64,000 bases of DNA from Aurantimonas sp. 22II-16-19i (lineage in GTDB: Bacteria > Pseudomonadota > Alphaproteobacteria > Rhizobiales > Rhizobiaceae), in contig NZ_AQQS01000002.1 of the NCBI RefSeq assembly GCF_002088275.1, positions 290,047 through 354,046 on the forward strand. Direction: 5' to 3'. The notes under the pieces are model-generated. The model searched no databases. It was given only the letters and a program-made list of their open reading frames with translations, and was not told the origin of the DNA. A program made the position numbers and the translations under genes. Positions 52,566 to 60,145 of the stretch are shown in pieces. The stretch's first letter is position 1; each line of letters starts with the position of its first letter.

Positions 52566-53263
52566 ACGCCATCCGGACCATTACGGCGGCGGTGGCGGAT
52601 ATCCGCGGTGTTGCCCTCGATGACATTCTCTCGGACCGGCGGTCGCAGCGTGTCGTGCGGCCGCGGCACGAGGCGATGTATTTCGCCAAGGTGCTGACAC
52701 CGGCCTCGCTGCCGGCGATCGGGCGGCGGATGGGCGGGCGCGATCACACGACGGTCCTGTCGGGCATTCGTCGGGTCGAGGACCGGATCGCCTGCGAGGC
52801 CGGTTACGGCGACGAGATCGAGGCGATGGGCACGGCGATCCGCCAGAAGCTGCCCGCAACGGGACGGTTCGAGCTGGTGCCGCCCGAGGACGTCGACGTC
52901 GAGGGTCTGGCGGCTCGGGTCGAGGCCGCGATCGCCGCCGGCGAGCAGATGACGATCTACGCCGACCAGGTTGCGGCGCTGGCGGCGCAGGTCCTGCGGC
53001 TGGAGCAGCGGCTGGGTGCGGTCACCGCCGCGGCTGAGCAACAGCGGGCGGACCTCAGCGAGGAGCTGACCGAATACCGGGACGCGTTGGCGATCGCCGC
53101 CGCTTCCACCGAGGACAGCCCAGCCGTGCGCGCCGTCCTCGCAGCCCATCGGCAGTTCGAAAGTGACCGCTACAGCAGCCGCGAGCGCTTTGCCCAGCAG
53201 CAGCTCGACCGGACCTTGAAAGCCCTTCAAACGCACTTCGCAGCAAAGGACATCGCAGCATGA
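52562..53263 (+). CDS. Orphan DnaA domain-IV protein with coiled-coil C-terminus
   Basis: 233 residues. Residues 5-75 reproduce the DnaA-box-binding domain IV: VADIRGVALDDILSDRRSQ, VVRPRHEAMYFAKVLT, SLPAIGRRMGGRDHTTVLSG. The last contains the GGRDHTTV signature that contacts the DnaA box. No AAA+ ATPase domain precedes it. The remaining 150 residues are helical with a long coiled coil (AALAAQVLRLEQRLGAVTAAAEQQ). It could occupy DnaA boxes on host or phage DNA, or recruit host replication proteins during replicative transposition; both are inference. Embedded in the early operon with four-base overlaps. Confidence 0.8.
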   Translation: MNAIRTITAAVADIRGVALDDILSDRRSQRVVRPRHEAMYFAKVLTPASLPAIGRRMGGRDHTTVLSGIRRVEDRIACEAGYGDEIEAMGTAIRQKLPATGRFELVPPEDVDVEGLAARVEAAIAAGEQMTIYADQVAALAAQVLRLEQRLGAVTAAAEQQRADLSEELTEYRDALAIAAASTEDSPAVRAVLAAHRQFESDRYSSRERFAQQQLDRTLKALQTHFAAKDIAA

Positions 53264-53943
53264 GCGCGACCGCAGCCACTCGCCCTGAAACCCAAACCAC
53301 CGAGCCGAAGACGGTTCGCCCTGCCGGCGCGATTGAGGCCGCAGGCAAGGTGCTCTGGCCGGACTCCAAAGGGCGGTTCACGCCCGAGGAGATGATCAAG
53401 GCCGAGGACCGGATCGAGGACGAGATGGTCCGCAAGATCCTCGGCCATGCGCAGGAGCTGTCCGCGCAGATCGCCCGGTTCAAGGCCCACACCTTCGCCG
53501 ACATCGGCGACTTCCAGGCGGTGCTCGACCAGGAGTATGGCGCTCAGAAGGGCGGCGCGAAGGGTAACGTGACGTTCCTTTCCTATGACGGCCTCCTGAA
53601 AGTGCAGGTCCAGGTCGCCGACCTGATCGAGTTCGGGCCGCAGCTGCAGACGGCGAAGAAACTGATCGACGAGTGCCTGAACGAATGGGCGGCGGATGCG
53701 CGGCCGGAGCTGAAGGCGATCGTCTTGCGTGCCTTCAACACCGACAATGCCGGCCAGGTGAACCGGACCGAGCTCTACCGGCTGCGGCGCTGGGACATCG
53801 AGGACGCGCGCTGGCAGCGAGCGATGCAGGCAATCGCCGACGCCGCCCGGGCCGTCGGCTCGAAGGAATATGTCCGCTTTTACGAGCGCGACACGCCCGA
53901 AGGCGGCTGGCGGGCCGTCACCATCGATCTGGCGAGTGCGTGA
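53260..53943 (+). CDS. DUF3164 family phage protein
   Basis: 227 residues. The DUF3164 pattern is visible: WPDSKGRFTPEEMIKAEDRIEDEMVRKI, FKAHTFADIGDFQAVLDQEYG, GNVTFLSYDGLLKVQVQVADL, and LKAIVLRAFNTDNAGQVNRTEL. Members occur in the early region of most Mu-like phages and have no proven role. An older automatic label as a sulfate transporter is unfounded, since no membrane helix is present. Confidence 0.85.
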   Translation: MSATAATRPETQTTEPKTVRPAGAIEAAGKVLWPDSKGRFTPEEMIKAEDRIEDEMVRKILGHAQELSAQIARFKAHTFADIGDFQAVLDQEYGAQKGGAKGNVTFLSYDGLLKVQVQVADLIEFGPQLQTAKKLIDECLNEWAADARPELKAIVLRAFNTDNAGQVNRTELYRLRRWDIEDARWQRAMQAIADAARAVGSKEYVRFYERDTPEGGWRAVTIDLASA

Positions 53944-53953
53944 GGAGGCGGAG

Positions 53954-54283
53954 ATGGCGATCGACACGGTCAAAGTCGCCGGTCTCATGGGCCGCATCGA
54001 CGAAGAGCTTGCACAGGTCGGCCCGGTGCCGGCGATGAGCGATTACGAAGGTTGGCGCGCCCACCAGGGCGCCTACCGCAAGATCATCGACGGGCTGGTC
54101 GCCGAGGAAGGCGCTGCTTATCGCTCCGGCTCGGGTGACGGTTACCGTCTGGCCCTGGCCGGAATCGCGACCACCTGCACCGGCGGCGATGCCGGCCTGC
54201 TGCGCAACTGGGTCAACGCGGCCTCTCGCCGCCTGGCCGCAATGCAGGCCGCGTCGGCGTCGTCGGAAGGCGGTGCCGCATGA
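53954..54283 (+). CDS. Early-region hypothetical protein (109 aa)
   Basis: 109 residues from ATG 53954 with GGAGG upstream. Helical N-terminal half (VKVAGLMGRIDEELAQVGP), then YRLALAGIATTCTGGDAGLLRNWVNAASRRL. The upstream frame to 53870 overlaps DUF3164 and is not coding. No family recognised; similar small proteins follow DUF3164 in other Mu-like phages. Confidence 0.6.
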   Translation: MAIDTVKVAGLMGRIDEELAQVGPVPAMSDYEGWRAHQGAYRKIIDGLVAEEGAAYRSGSGDGYRLALAGIATTCTGGDAGLLRNWVNAASRRLAAMQAASASSEGGAA

Positions 54284-54552
54284 ACGCCCTCCCTGCAGCT
54301 CGCATCCTCACCGAAGTGCCGCTCGCCAAGGGCGGCGGGAACCGCTCGATCGCTATCGACGCCGGCGGCGTCTGCCACGTCTTCACGGTCGAGGATCACC
54401 GCGAGGAGCACAAGCCCGAGCAGAGCTTCACGGCCGAGACGGCGCGGGAGATGGCGCGCCGGGTGCTTGCCGGCGACGAGCGGGCCCAGACCACCCATGA
54501 CGTGCTGCGGATCCTCGCCGCGGCCGTGCTGGTAGAGGGAATGGTGGGATGA
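54280..54552 (+). CDS. Early-region hypothetical protein (90 aa)
   Basis: 90 residues. It begins with beta-like segments (LTEVPLAKGGGNRSIAIDAGGVCHVFTVEDH) and ends with a helix (TAETAREMARRVLAGDERAQ, HDVLRILAAAVLV). ATGA overlap with both neighbours. No family recognised. Confidence 0.55.
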   Translation: MNALPAARILTEVPLAKGGGNRSIAIDAGGVCHVFTVEDHREEHKPEQSFTAETAREMARRVLAGDERAQTTHDVLRILAAAVLVEGMVG

Positions 54553-55229
54553 GCCAGCGCACCTGCCGCAAATGCGGCTGCCATGATCGCAGCGCCTGCT
54601 GGAGCGAAGAGTCCGGCGCGTGCTGGTGGGTGGAGGAGGATCTCTGCTCGGCGTGCTCCGGCGCGCAGCCGGGGGCGACGCGGGATTCACCTGCCGACCT
54701 GATCGAGGCCGGCTACCCTGGCGACGAGCTGCTGTACGGGCCCGTCGAGGATGGCGGTGAACTGCGCTGCCGCGAGTGCGGCATCAGCCACATTGAGCCA
54801 GGCATCGAGATCGACGGCCAGCCCCTGTGTTGGGCCGATGACGATATCTGCTCGCGCTGCCAGGACGTCCTGTTCAAGCAGCAGGAAGCGGATGCGGCGC
54901 GCTACCGGTATCTGCGGAATCGCAGCACCAGTTCGGCCGCGATCGCCGAGGGCGGCGTGTTCGGCGGCCAGATCCCGGACAACCTCATCCTCGGCGGCGA
55001 AGATCTCGACCGAGCGATCGACGCGGCAATCAGCCAGAGCGTCGGGCGCTACGGAGACACCCTGGAGCGGCGGTTGGCGCTTTGCCTCGCCGAGATCGTC
55101 GACGCGACGCTGCTGGAAGGCCGGGACGAGCCGGGCGGGTTTTCCTCGCCGCTGCAGATCCGGCTCGGCTTTTTCCAGCCGGAGATGGCGAACCGGGCGG
55201 CCGAGCTGCTGGAAGAGGTGGGACTATGA
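54549..55229 (+). CDS. Double zinc-ribbon-like phage protein
   Basis: 226 residues. Two cysteine-rich modules are seen: residues 6-37 (CRKCGCHDRSACW, GACWWVEEDLCSACSG) and about 75-105 (CRECGISHIEPG, LCWADDDICSRCQ). The LCWA/CWW-x5-CSxC pattern is common in small phage proteins thought to bind zinc. The C-terminal half is helical (YRYLRNRS, then AAELLEEVG) and resembles phage DUF proteins with a YRYLR motif. The repeated module suggests an internal duplication. Function unknown. Confidence 0.6.
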   Translation: MSQRTCRKCGCHDRSACWSEESGACWWVEEDLCSACSGAQPGATRDSPADLIEAGYPGDELLYGPVEDGGELRCRECGISHIEPGIEIDGQPLCWADDDICSRCQDVLFKQQEADAARYRYLRNRSTSSAAIAEGGVFGGQIPDNLILGGEDLDRAIDAAISQSVGRYGDTLERRLALCLAEIVDATLLEGRDEPGGFSSPLQIRLGFFQPEMANRAAELLEEVGL

Positions 55230-55666
55230 CGCAGACCAAGGAATTGAAGAGCCTTCTTGATCGGCTCGAATGCGCCAAAGGCGCGGATCGGCAGCTCGAC
55301 GAGGCGCTGATGGCGCTGCTCTACGTGAGAGGCCGAAAGCACATCGGAACTCAGGAGGATTCCGGGCCGGGCGGTCGATGGGTGCCCGTCGAGAATGACG
55401 TCTGGATCGACCCCGCGACCGACAAATGGGTGTGCACGGCCGCCCTCGATTTCACAAGCTCGCTGGACGATGCAGTCCTCTTCGTGGAGCGTGCCATCAC
55501 GCAAGCGGAATGGGAGGTCCAATCCAAGACGCCTTCCCGCGACTTCTGCATGGCCTTTGTGCGCCTGAACGATCTGACGCGGGTTGCGGGCACGTGTGAA
55601 ACCCCGGCGCTCTCGCTGATAGCGGCCACACTTGGCGTCATGATCCGCCGGGACGGTGGCTCATGA
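55226..55666 (+). CDS. Early-region hypothetical protein (146 aa)
   Basis: 146 residues. LKSLLDRLECAKGADRQLDEAL is helical, followed by PATDKWVCTAALDFTSSLDDAVLFVERA and ALSLIAATLGVMI. Phages in many hosts encode proteins of this shape (LDALIAKLEAATGPDRELDxxI, then a middle YTxSLDAAL), known only as hypothetical. Starts in the stop of the preceding gene. Confidence 0.62.
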   Translation: MTQTKELKSLLDRLECAKGADRQLDEALMALLYVRGRKHIGTQEDSGPGGRWVPVENDVWIDPATDKWVCTAALDFTSSLDDAVLFVERAITQAEWEVQSKTPSRDFCMAFVRLNDLTRVAGTCETPALSLIAATLGVMIRRDGGS

Positions 55667-56301
55667 CCGCGCTCGCGAAGATGCACGTCGCCAAGCGCGA
55701 CCTCGGCCTCGACGATGACACCTATCGGGCTGTGCTCGTCCGGGTAACGGGCAAGCGCTCGTCGAAGGACATGACCGACCGCGAGCGCCAGGCGGGGCTC
55801 GACGAGTTCGTGCGGCAGGGGTTCAAACCGGCTTCGAAGCGCAGCGGAAAGGCAAACAAAGCCCTGTCCGGCCCCTACGCCAAGAAGGCGCAGGCGCTGT
55901 GGATCGCGCTGTGGAACCTCGGAGCGGTCTTCGACGAGCGCGACTCCGCGCTGCTCGCCTTCGTCGATCGGCAGACGGGCCTTCAGCGGACCGAATGGCT
56001 TCGTGACCCTGAACAGGGGAAAGCCCTCATCGAAGCGCTGAAGAAGTGGTGCGAGCGCGAGGGCGTCTCTTGGGTCATCTCTCGCAACCTGCCCGCCTTC
56101 GCCGCCCGCTCCGGCTACAAAATCGCTCGCGCGCAGTATCGCAAACTCTCTCCGCGCGACGAGAGCACCGCAGGCTTCTGGCCGGAGATTACCGCGATCC
56201 TCAAGCGGCCGCAGATCAGCGAAAAGCCGACCGACGCCGAATGGATCACGGTGATGAACGAATTCGGCAAGCGGATCCGCGCCGGAAAGGCAGGCGCCTG
56301 A
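55663..56301 (+). CDS. GemA/gp16-family regulatory protein
   Basis: 212 residues of the Mu gp16 (GemA, DUF1018) family. KMHVAKRDLGLDDDTYRAVLVRVTGKRSSKDMTDRERQAGLDEF is the diagnostic N-terminal block. A central KKAQALWIALWNLGAVFD and the ending GVSWVISRNLPAFA follow. In Mu, GemA/Mor-region genes modulate host supercoiling and late transcription. It lies a few genes before Mor, as expected. Confidence 0.88.
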   Translation: MTALAKMHVAKRDLGLDDDTYRAVLVRVTGKRSSKDMTDRERQAGLDEFVRQGFKPASKRSGKANKALSGPYAKKAQALWIALWNLGAVFDERDSALLAFVDRQTGLQRTEWLRDPEQGKALIEALKKWCEREGVSWVISRNLPAFAARSGYKIARAQYRKLSPRDESTAGFWPEITAILKRPQISEKPTDAEWITVMNEFGKRIRAGKAGA

Positions 56302-56528
56302 TGGCCCGCCGTCGCAAACTCCGCATCGTGGACCTGCCTGAGACCAAGGCCGCACCGATCGCCGCGCAGCTGGAGTTCGCGGGGCTCGTCGCCGGGTCCC
56401 ACCTGCAAAGCCCCACCCGCTTGTGGGGGCGCAAGGCCGGCAGCTGGACCGGGCAGTTCGGCTACACCAACCCCGACGATCCGAAGGACAGGATCATCCT
56501 GACTTCGAAGGGGCTGCGCTTCGCATGA
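56301..56528 (+). CDS. Early/middle-region hypothetical protein (75 aa)
   Basis: 75 residues: basic start MARRRKLRIVDLPETK, then RLWGRKAGSWTGQFGYTNPDDP and a short beta end RIILTSKGLRFA. The ATG is directly after the gemA stop. Last gene before the reverse-oriented cassette. No family recognised. Confidence 0.6.
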   Translation: MARRRKLRIVDLPETKAAPIAAQLEFAGLVAGSHLQSPTRLWGRKAGSWTGQFGYTNPDDPKDRIILTSKGLRFA

Positions 56529-56557
56529 ATGGCGGTCTTCGGCCCAGCTTCTGGCGC

Positions 56558-57142
56558 CTACTCAGCCGGCTGCACGATGCGGCCGCGTTTCCGCTCGACT
56601 GCCGCGGCCTCGATCTCGCTGACCTTCTTGAAATCGGTCCCGTTGAACTGGAGGAAGCTGCCGAGCAGCGTCGGCCAGAGACCGATGTGAAGGCGCTCGC
56701 TCCGGTCGAAGCCGCCGTCCTCGGTCGCATCGATGGCGTCGTTATAGGCCTTGGCATCAAGCGCCCGCAGGACAGGCGGTTCGTCGCCGGCGATCCTGAT
56801 CATCTTCCCGTCCCACTGGCGGCGCTTCGCGTCATCCGGGGTTTCGGCTTCCTCGATCTCGGCCAGGAGCTGGTGGTAGTCGCGCTGCAGCGTCTGGTGG
56901 GTGCGAGCCGAGCCGCCGAAGTCCATCACGAGCTGCAGGGTGCCCACGATGGCGACGGCCGCGCCGATCGCCATCTGGGAAATGCCGAGGCTGGTCGTCA
57001 GATCTGCGATCGCAGCGGCGCCCAGCGCCACCACGATGAAGTTGAAGAACCGGTTCCACCATTCGAACTGCCGGCGACGCGCGGTGTGGTAGATCGCGTT
57101 CCGCAACACGTTGAACCGGATCACTTCCACAGACCTGGCCAT
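56558..57142 (-). CDS. SLATT-like two-transmembrane-helix protein, candidate effector
   Basis: 194 residues. N-terminal helix (VIRFNVLRNAIYHTARRRQFE), two transmembrane helices at about 33-52 (FNFIVVALGAAAIADLTTS) and 57-76 (MAIGAAVAIVGTLQLVMDF), then a cytoplasmic helix (SARTHQTLQRDYHQLLAEIE) and a variable tail. This arrangement matches SLATT domains, two-helix pore-forming modules known as effectors of nucleotide-sensing defence systems. No nucleotide-synthesising partner is adjacent. The gene is antisense to the surrounding early and middle genes and two bases after a small disordered gene, so it is probably an accessory cassette expressed in the lysogen. Superinfection exclusion or abortive infection is inferred only. 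Confidence 0.6.
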   Translation of the reverse strand: MARSVEVIRFNVLRNAIYHTARRRQFEWWNRFFNFIVVALGAAAIADLTTSLGISQMAIGAAVAIVGTLQLVMDFGGSARTHQTLQRDYHQLLAEIEEAETPDDAKRRQWDGKMIRIAGDEPPVLRALDAKAYNDAIDATEDGGFDRSERLHIGLWPTLLGSFLQFNGTDFKKVSEIEAAAVERKRGRIVQPAE

Positions 57143-57144
57143 CG

Positions 57145-57378
57145 TCAATCGTCCTTTTTGTCTCCGGACTCGCTCGGCTTGTTCGAGCCGGACTGCGATC
57201 CGCTGTCCTCAGAAGGGCTTTGCGTCGGTTGCGGTTGCCTGACGCCGGCGCTTTTGTGCTCGTCTTCCCTGCCGCTCATGCTCGGCTGCCTGACCCCGGC
57301 GCTGTTCGTCGCAAGGTCTTCCCGGTCGAGCACCATGCGGCCGAGCCCATGGTTCCTGCCGTCTTTTCCTGACGTCAT
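57145..57378 (-). CDS. Short disordered protein coupled to the SLATT-like gene
   Basis: 77 residues, highly polar, with a duplicated SAGVRQP unit about 17 residues apart and an ending rich in Ser, Gly, Asp and Lys (GSQSGSNKPSESGDKKDD). No hydrophobic core, so likely disordered. GGAGACGATACGG precedes ATG 57378. Its stop is two bases before the SLATT-like start. It may be a regulator, an antitoxin-like partner or a coupling leader. Confidence 0.5.
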   Translation of the reverse strand: MTSGKDGRNHGLGRMVLDREDLATNSAGVRQPSMSGREDEHKSAGVRQPQPTQSPSEDSGSQSGSNKPSESGDKKDD

Positions 57379-57504
57379 CCGTATCGTCTCCAGGTTCTGT
57401 CTCCGCCTGGGGATGCCAGGCCTTGGTGCGCGTTGCCTCGCGCGCCAAGGCCGCCTTTCTACCATGGGTTTGGTCGCGCCCCTAACGCAGGGGCACGGGA
57501 GATC

Positions 57505-58224
57505 ATGAGCGCTCCGGTCCCTCGCTCGATCGGCGGCGCGCGCCTCGAGGCGGCGGATTCGCTCGACTATTTCCCGACGCCGCCCTGGGCGACCCGGGCG
57601 CTGTTCGCGGAGATCCTCGGCACGAAGCCGTTCCGGGACCTCAGCGTCGAGGAACCCGCCTGCGGCGAGGGCCACATGGTCTATGTGCTCCAGGAGGTCT
57701 TCGGGACGGTCCGGGCCAGCGACGTCCATGATCACGGCTATCGGCTGGATGGCGGTCTCGCCATCCGCGACTTCCTGGAGCCTGAAGCCTGGGGCGGGAT
57801 CGACCGGCCCGACTGGATCATCACCAATCCACCCTTCGGCGCCAAGCTGCTGGCCTTCGTGCGCCGCGCTCTCGCCAGGGCGAGGACCGGCGTCGCCATC
57901 TACATGCCGACGGTGAAGCTGGACGGGATCAACCGCCACCGCTTCGTCTACGAGACCAATCCGCCGCACACGATCGCCCAGTTCGTCGAGCGGGCGCCCT
58001 GCCACAAGGGACGCTGGGAGCCGGACGGCGGCACCTTCACGGCCTATTGCTGGCTGATCTGGCGGCTCGACCGGGCGGTTACAGATCCCGTCTTCAAGTG
58101 GATCCGCCCCTGCCGCTCGCGCCTGACCTTTCAGCGCGACATCGATCTGTTCGGATGGCCCGCCGAAAGCGAGGGGTTTTCTGCCCCGCCCTTGAGCGGT
58201 GAACCGCTGGCGGGGGCCCGATGA
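57505..58224 (+). CDS. Phage DNA methyltransferase
   Basis: 239 residues, class I S-adenosylmethionine methyltransferase. DSLDYFPTPPWATRAL at the start is usual in phage adenine methyltransferases. Motif I is VEEPACGEGHMVYVL and motif IV is WIITNPPFGAKLLAFV (NPPF, amino-methyltransferase type). No restriction gene is nearby, so it probably protects phage DNA (compare Mu Mom function, although the chemistry differs). It overlaps the mor start (ATGA), so is expressed with it. Confidence 0.85.
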   Translation: MSAPVPRSIGGARLEAADSLDYFPTPPWATRALFAEILGTKPFRDLSVEEPACGEGHMVYVLQEVFGTVRASDVHDHGYRLDGGLAIRDFLEPEAWGGIDRPDWIITNPPFGAKLLAFVRRALARARTGVAIYMPTVKLDGINRHRFVYETNPPHTIAQFVERAPCHKGRWEPDGGTFTAYCWLIWRLDRAVTDPVFKWIRPCRSRLTFQRDIDLFGWPAESEGFSAPPLSGEPLAGAR

Positions 58225-58604
58225 GCGAGCGGCTGGAAGACGAGCTGATCGAGCTGCTCGGGCCTCAGGACTTCATCCGCCTGGTCGAGGCCTATGGCGG
58301 CGAGCGGCGCTATATCCCGAAGAGCGAGACCGGCACCGAGATCGCCGGGAAGCTCGGGGAAGAAGTCGCGCGGCGGCTGGCGAAGCGCTTCGGCGGCGAC
58401 GAGATTTCCATCCCTCTTGCCCGCACGTTCCGGGCGCGCCACTATCGCGCCGCCGATCTGAACAATCGCGAGATCGCCAGGCGGCTCGGAATCAGCGTCA
58501 ACGGTGTCGAGAAGCTGTTCCGCCGCCGCCCCTCCGCCCGGCCGCCGCGTCGGCGCCAGGCCGACCCGCGCCAGACCGACCTCTTCGGATCGCCCGGGAA
58601 CTGA
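58221..58604 (+). CDS. Mor-family middle/late transcription activator
   Basis: 127 residues. Dimerisation part LIELLGPQDFIRLVEAYGGERRYIP, then the Mor/C HTH: RTFRARHYRAADLNNREIARRLGISVNGVEKLFRR. In Mu, Mor binds a dyad and bends DNA to recruit RNA polymerase. Here a perfect 16-bp palindrome lies 8 bp after the stop, ahead of the lysis and morphogenesis genes. Confidence 0.92.
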   Translation: MSERLEDELIELLGPQDFIRLVEAYGGERRYIPKSETGTEIAGKLGEEVARRLAKRFGGDEISIPLARTFRARHYRAADLNNREIARRLGISVNGVEKLFRRRPSARPPRRRQADPRQTDLFGSPGN

Positions 58605-58611
58605 CCCTGCC

Positions 58612-58627
58612 TCGGGACATGTCCCGA
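58612..58627. promoter_or_regulatory. Perfect 16-bp palindrome, candidate Mor operator
   Basis: TCGGGACATGTCCCGA, fully self-complementary, sits between mor and the lysin gene at the place where a Mor-dependent promoter is expected. The rest of the 86-bp gap has no strong -35 box, as is usual for activator-dependent promoters. Confidence 0.6.
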
Positions 58628-58690
58628 CTGATACCCCGCCGTCCCATCCCGCATGGTCGGGCCTCATCGTCACCCGCGAGAGGCTCCCCG

Positions 58691-59464
58691 ATGAGCGCAC
58701 CCATTCCCTTCATCCCGTGGCTGCAGATGCGCCTGACGGCGCACGGCTTTGCCTGCGGCGCGATCGACGGCATCGTCGGCGACATGACGCGGGCGGCGAT
58801 CCGCGGCTTCGAGGCCTCGAAAGGCCTGCCGGTGGACGGCATGGCCGACGAAGACGTGGTGGCCTGGCTGCGCACCGAGGGCAATCCGACGCTGGCGGCG
58901 CTGCGCTCCTCGTCGAGCACCGTCGACGAGGATACGAGGGCAATCGTCGGCCACCGCGAGGTGCCCGAGGAAGACATCCAGAAGATCGCCCTCGTCGGCA
59001 ACACCTGGCCGCGCCAGTCGGGCGTTTCGTCCTTCTACGGCGCCGTCGGCACCAATCAGACGACGATCGAAATCCCGTTCGACATGGTCCTCGCCTGGTC
59101 GAAGACGACGCGGGCGCGGAAGATGACGCTGCACCGGAAGGTGGCACCGTCGGCCGAACGTGTGCTCCAGCGCGTGGCGCAGATCTATTCGGCCAAAGAG
59201 CGGGCCGATCTCGGCCTCAACCTCTTCGCCGGCTCGCTCAACGTGCGCCGGATGCGCGGCGGGTCGGCCTACTCGATGCATTCCTGGGGCATCGCGATCG
59301 ACTTCGACAGCGAGCGCAATCAGCTCAAATGGGGCGCTCCCAAGGCCCGGCTGTCCCATGCCGACGCGCTGCCCTTCTGGCAGGCCTGGGAGGCCGAGGG
59401 CTGGCTCTCTCTTGGTCGGGCCCGGAACTACGACTGGATGCACGTCCAGGCGGCTCGGCTCTAG
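58691..59464 (+). CDS. Endolysin: peptidoglycan-binding plus M15 (VanY-like) peptidase
   Basis: 257 residues. N-terminal peptidoglycan-binding domain (about 8-60: LQMRLTAHGFACGAIDGIVGDMTRAAIRGFEA) and C-terminal zinc D,D- or L,D-carboxypeptidase of the M15 type with SAYSMHSWGIAIDFD (His and Asp ligands) and the final WMHVQAARL (third ligand His). It cleaves cross-bridge peptides during lysis. First gene after Mor and the candidate operator. Confidence 0.88.
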   Translation: MSAPIPFIPWLQMRLTAHGFACGAIDGIVGDMTRAAIRGFEASKGLPVDGMADEDVVAWLRTEGNPTLAALRSSSSTVDEDTRAIVGHREVPEEDIQKIALVGNTWPRQSGVSSFYGAVGTNQTTIEIPFDMVLAWSKTTRARKMTLHRKVAPSAERVLQRVAQIYSAKERADLGLNLFAGSLNVRRMRGGSAYSMHSWGIAIDFDSERNQLKWGAPKARLSHADALPFWQAWEAEGWLSLGRARNYDWMHVQAARL

Positions 59465-59497
59465 TCTCCCCTTCAAACCGCCTTCGAAAGGTCTCCC

Positions 59498-60130
59498 ATG
59501 CGCTTTCTGGCTTTCCTCGCGCCCCTGCTCGGGACGCTGCTCGCAGTCTCGCGACCGACGGTGGTCGTCGCCGATCCCGTCGACCTGTCGGCCTCGCGCT
59601 TCTGGCGTCTCGTCGCCGGAGGGCTTTCGTGGGCAATCCTTGTCGGCCTGGTCGTGCTCCTCGCGGTCCTCGTCCTCGCCGGCATCGCTCATGCTGAGGT
59701 CGCGGCCGCGGCGCCGGCGCCGATCGATTTCGGCCCGATGGCGGGAGCGATGATCGAGATCCTGGCGCCGGCGGCGCTCGCGGTTCTCTCGGCGCTCGCC
59801 GCTTGGGCTTTCGCGCTGTTCCGCAAGAAGACCGGCTGGCAGATCGACGGCGAGGTCGGCAAGATCGTTGACCAGGGATTAGCGAAGGCCGTCGATTTCG
59901 CGGCCTCGCAGCTCCATGCGCGTGCCTCGAAAGGGATCCCCATCGCGTTCAAGCATCACGCGATCGAAATTGCTGCCGGCTATGCTCTGGAGAAGTTTCC
60001 CGGGGCGCTCAAGCACTTCGGGATCACCAGTGTCGGCGACAGTCGGCTCGCCGAGATGGTGGAGGCGCGGCTCGTCGACTGGCTGGCCGATCCGGAAGCG
60101 GAGCGGCCAGGCGCCGCCGCTTCCTCGTGA
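59498..60130 (+). CDS. Lysis-module membrane protein (holin-like)
   Basis: 210 residues with three hydrophobic segments: about 2-18, 40-64 (GLSWAILVGLVVLLAVLVLAG) and 84-106 (MIEILAPAALAVLSALAAWA). A cytoplasmic amphipathic C-terminal domain follows (VGKIVDQGLAKAVDFAASQLH). Position next to the endolysin suggests a holin; the long soluble tail is unusual for one. GAAAGG precedes the start. Confidence 0.7.
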   Translation: MRFLAFLAPLLGTLLAVSRPTVVVADPVDLSASRFWRLVAGGLSWAILVGLVVLLAVLVLAGIAHAEVAAAAPAPIDFGPMAGAMIEILAPAALAVLSALAAWAFALFRKKTGWQIDGEVGKIVDQGLAKAVDFAASQLHARASKGIPIAFKHHAIEIAAGYALEKFPGALKHFGITSVGDSRLAEMVEARLVDWLADPEAERPGAAASS

Positions 60131-60145
60131 CGCCCAGCGTGCTGC

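Noticed and set aside
53260..53943. Labelling the DUF3164 protein a sulfate transporter
   Set aside because: The protein has no hydrophobic segment able to cross a membrane.
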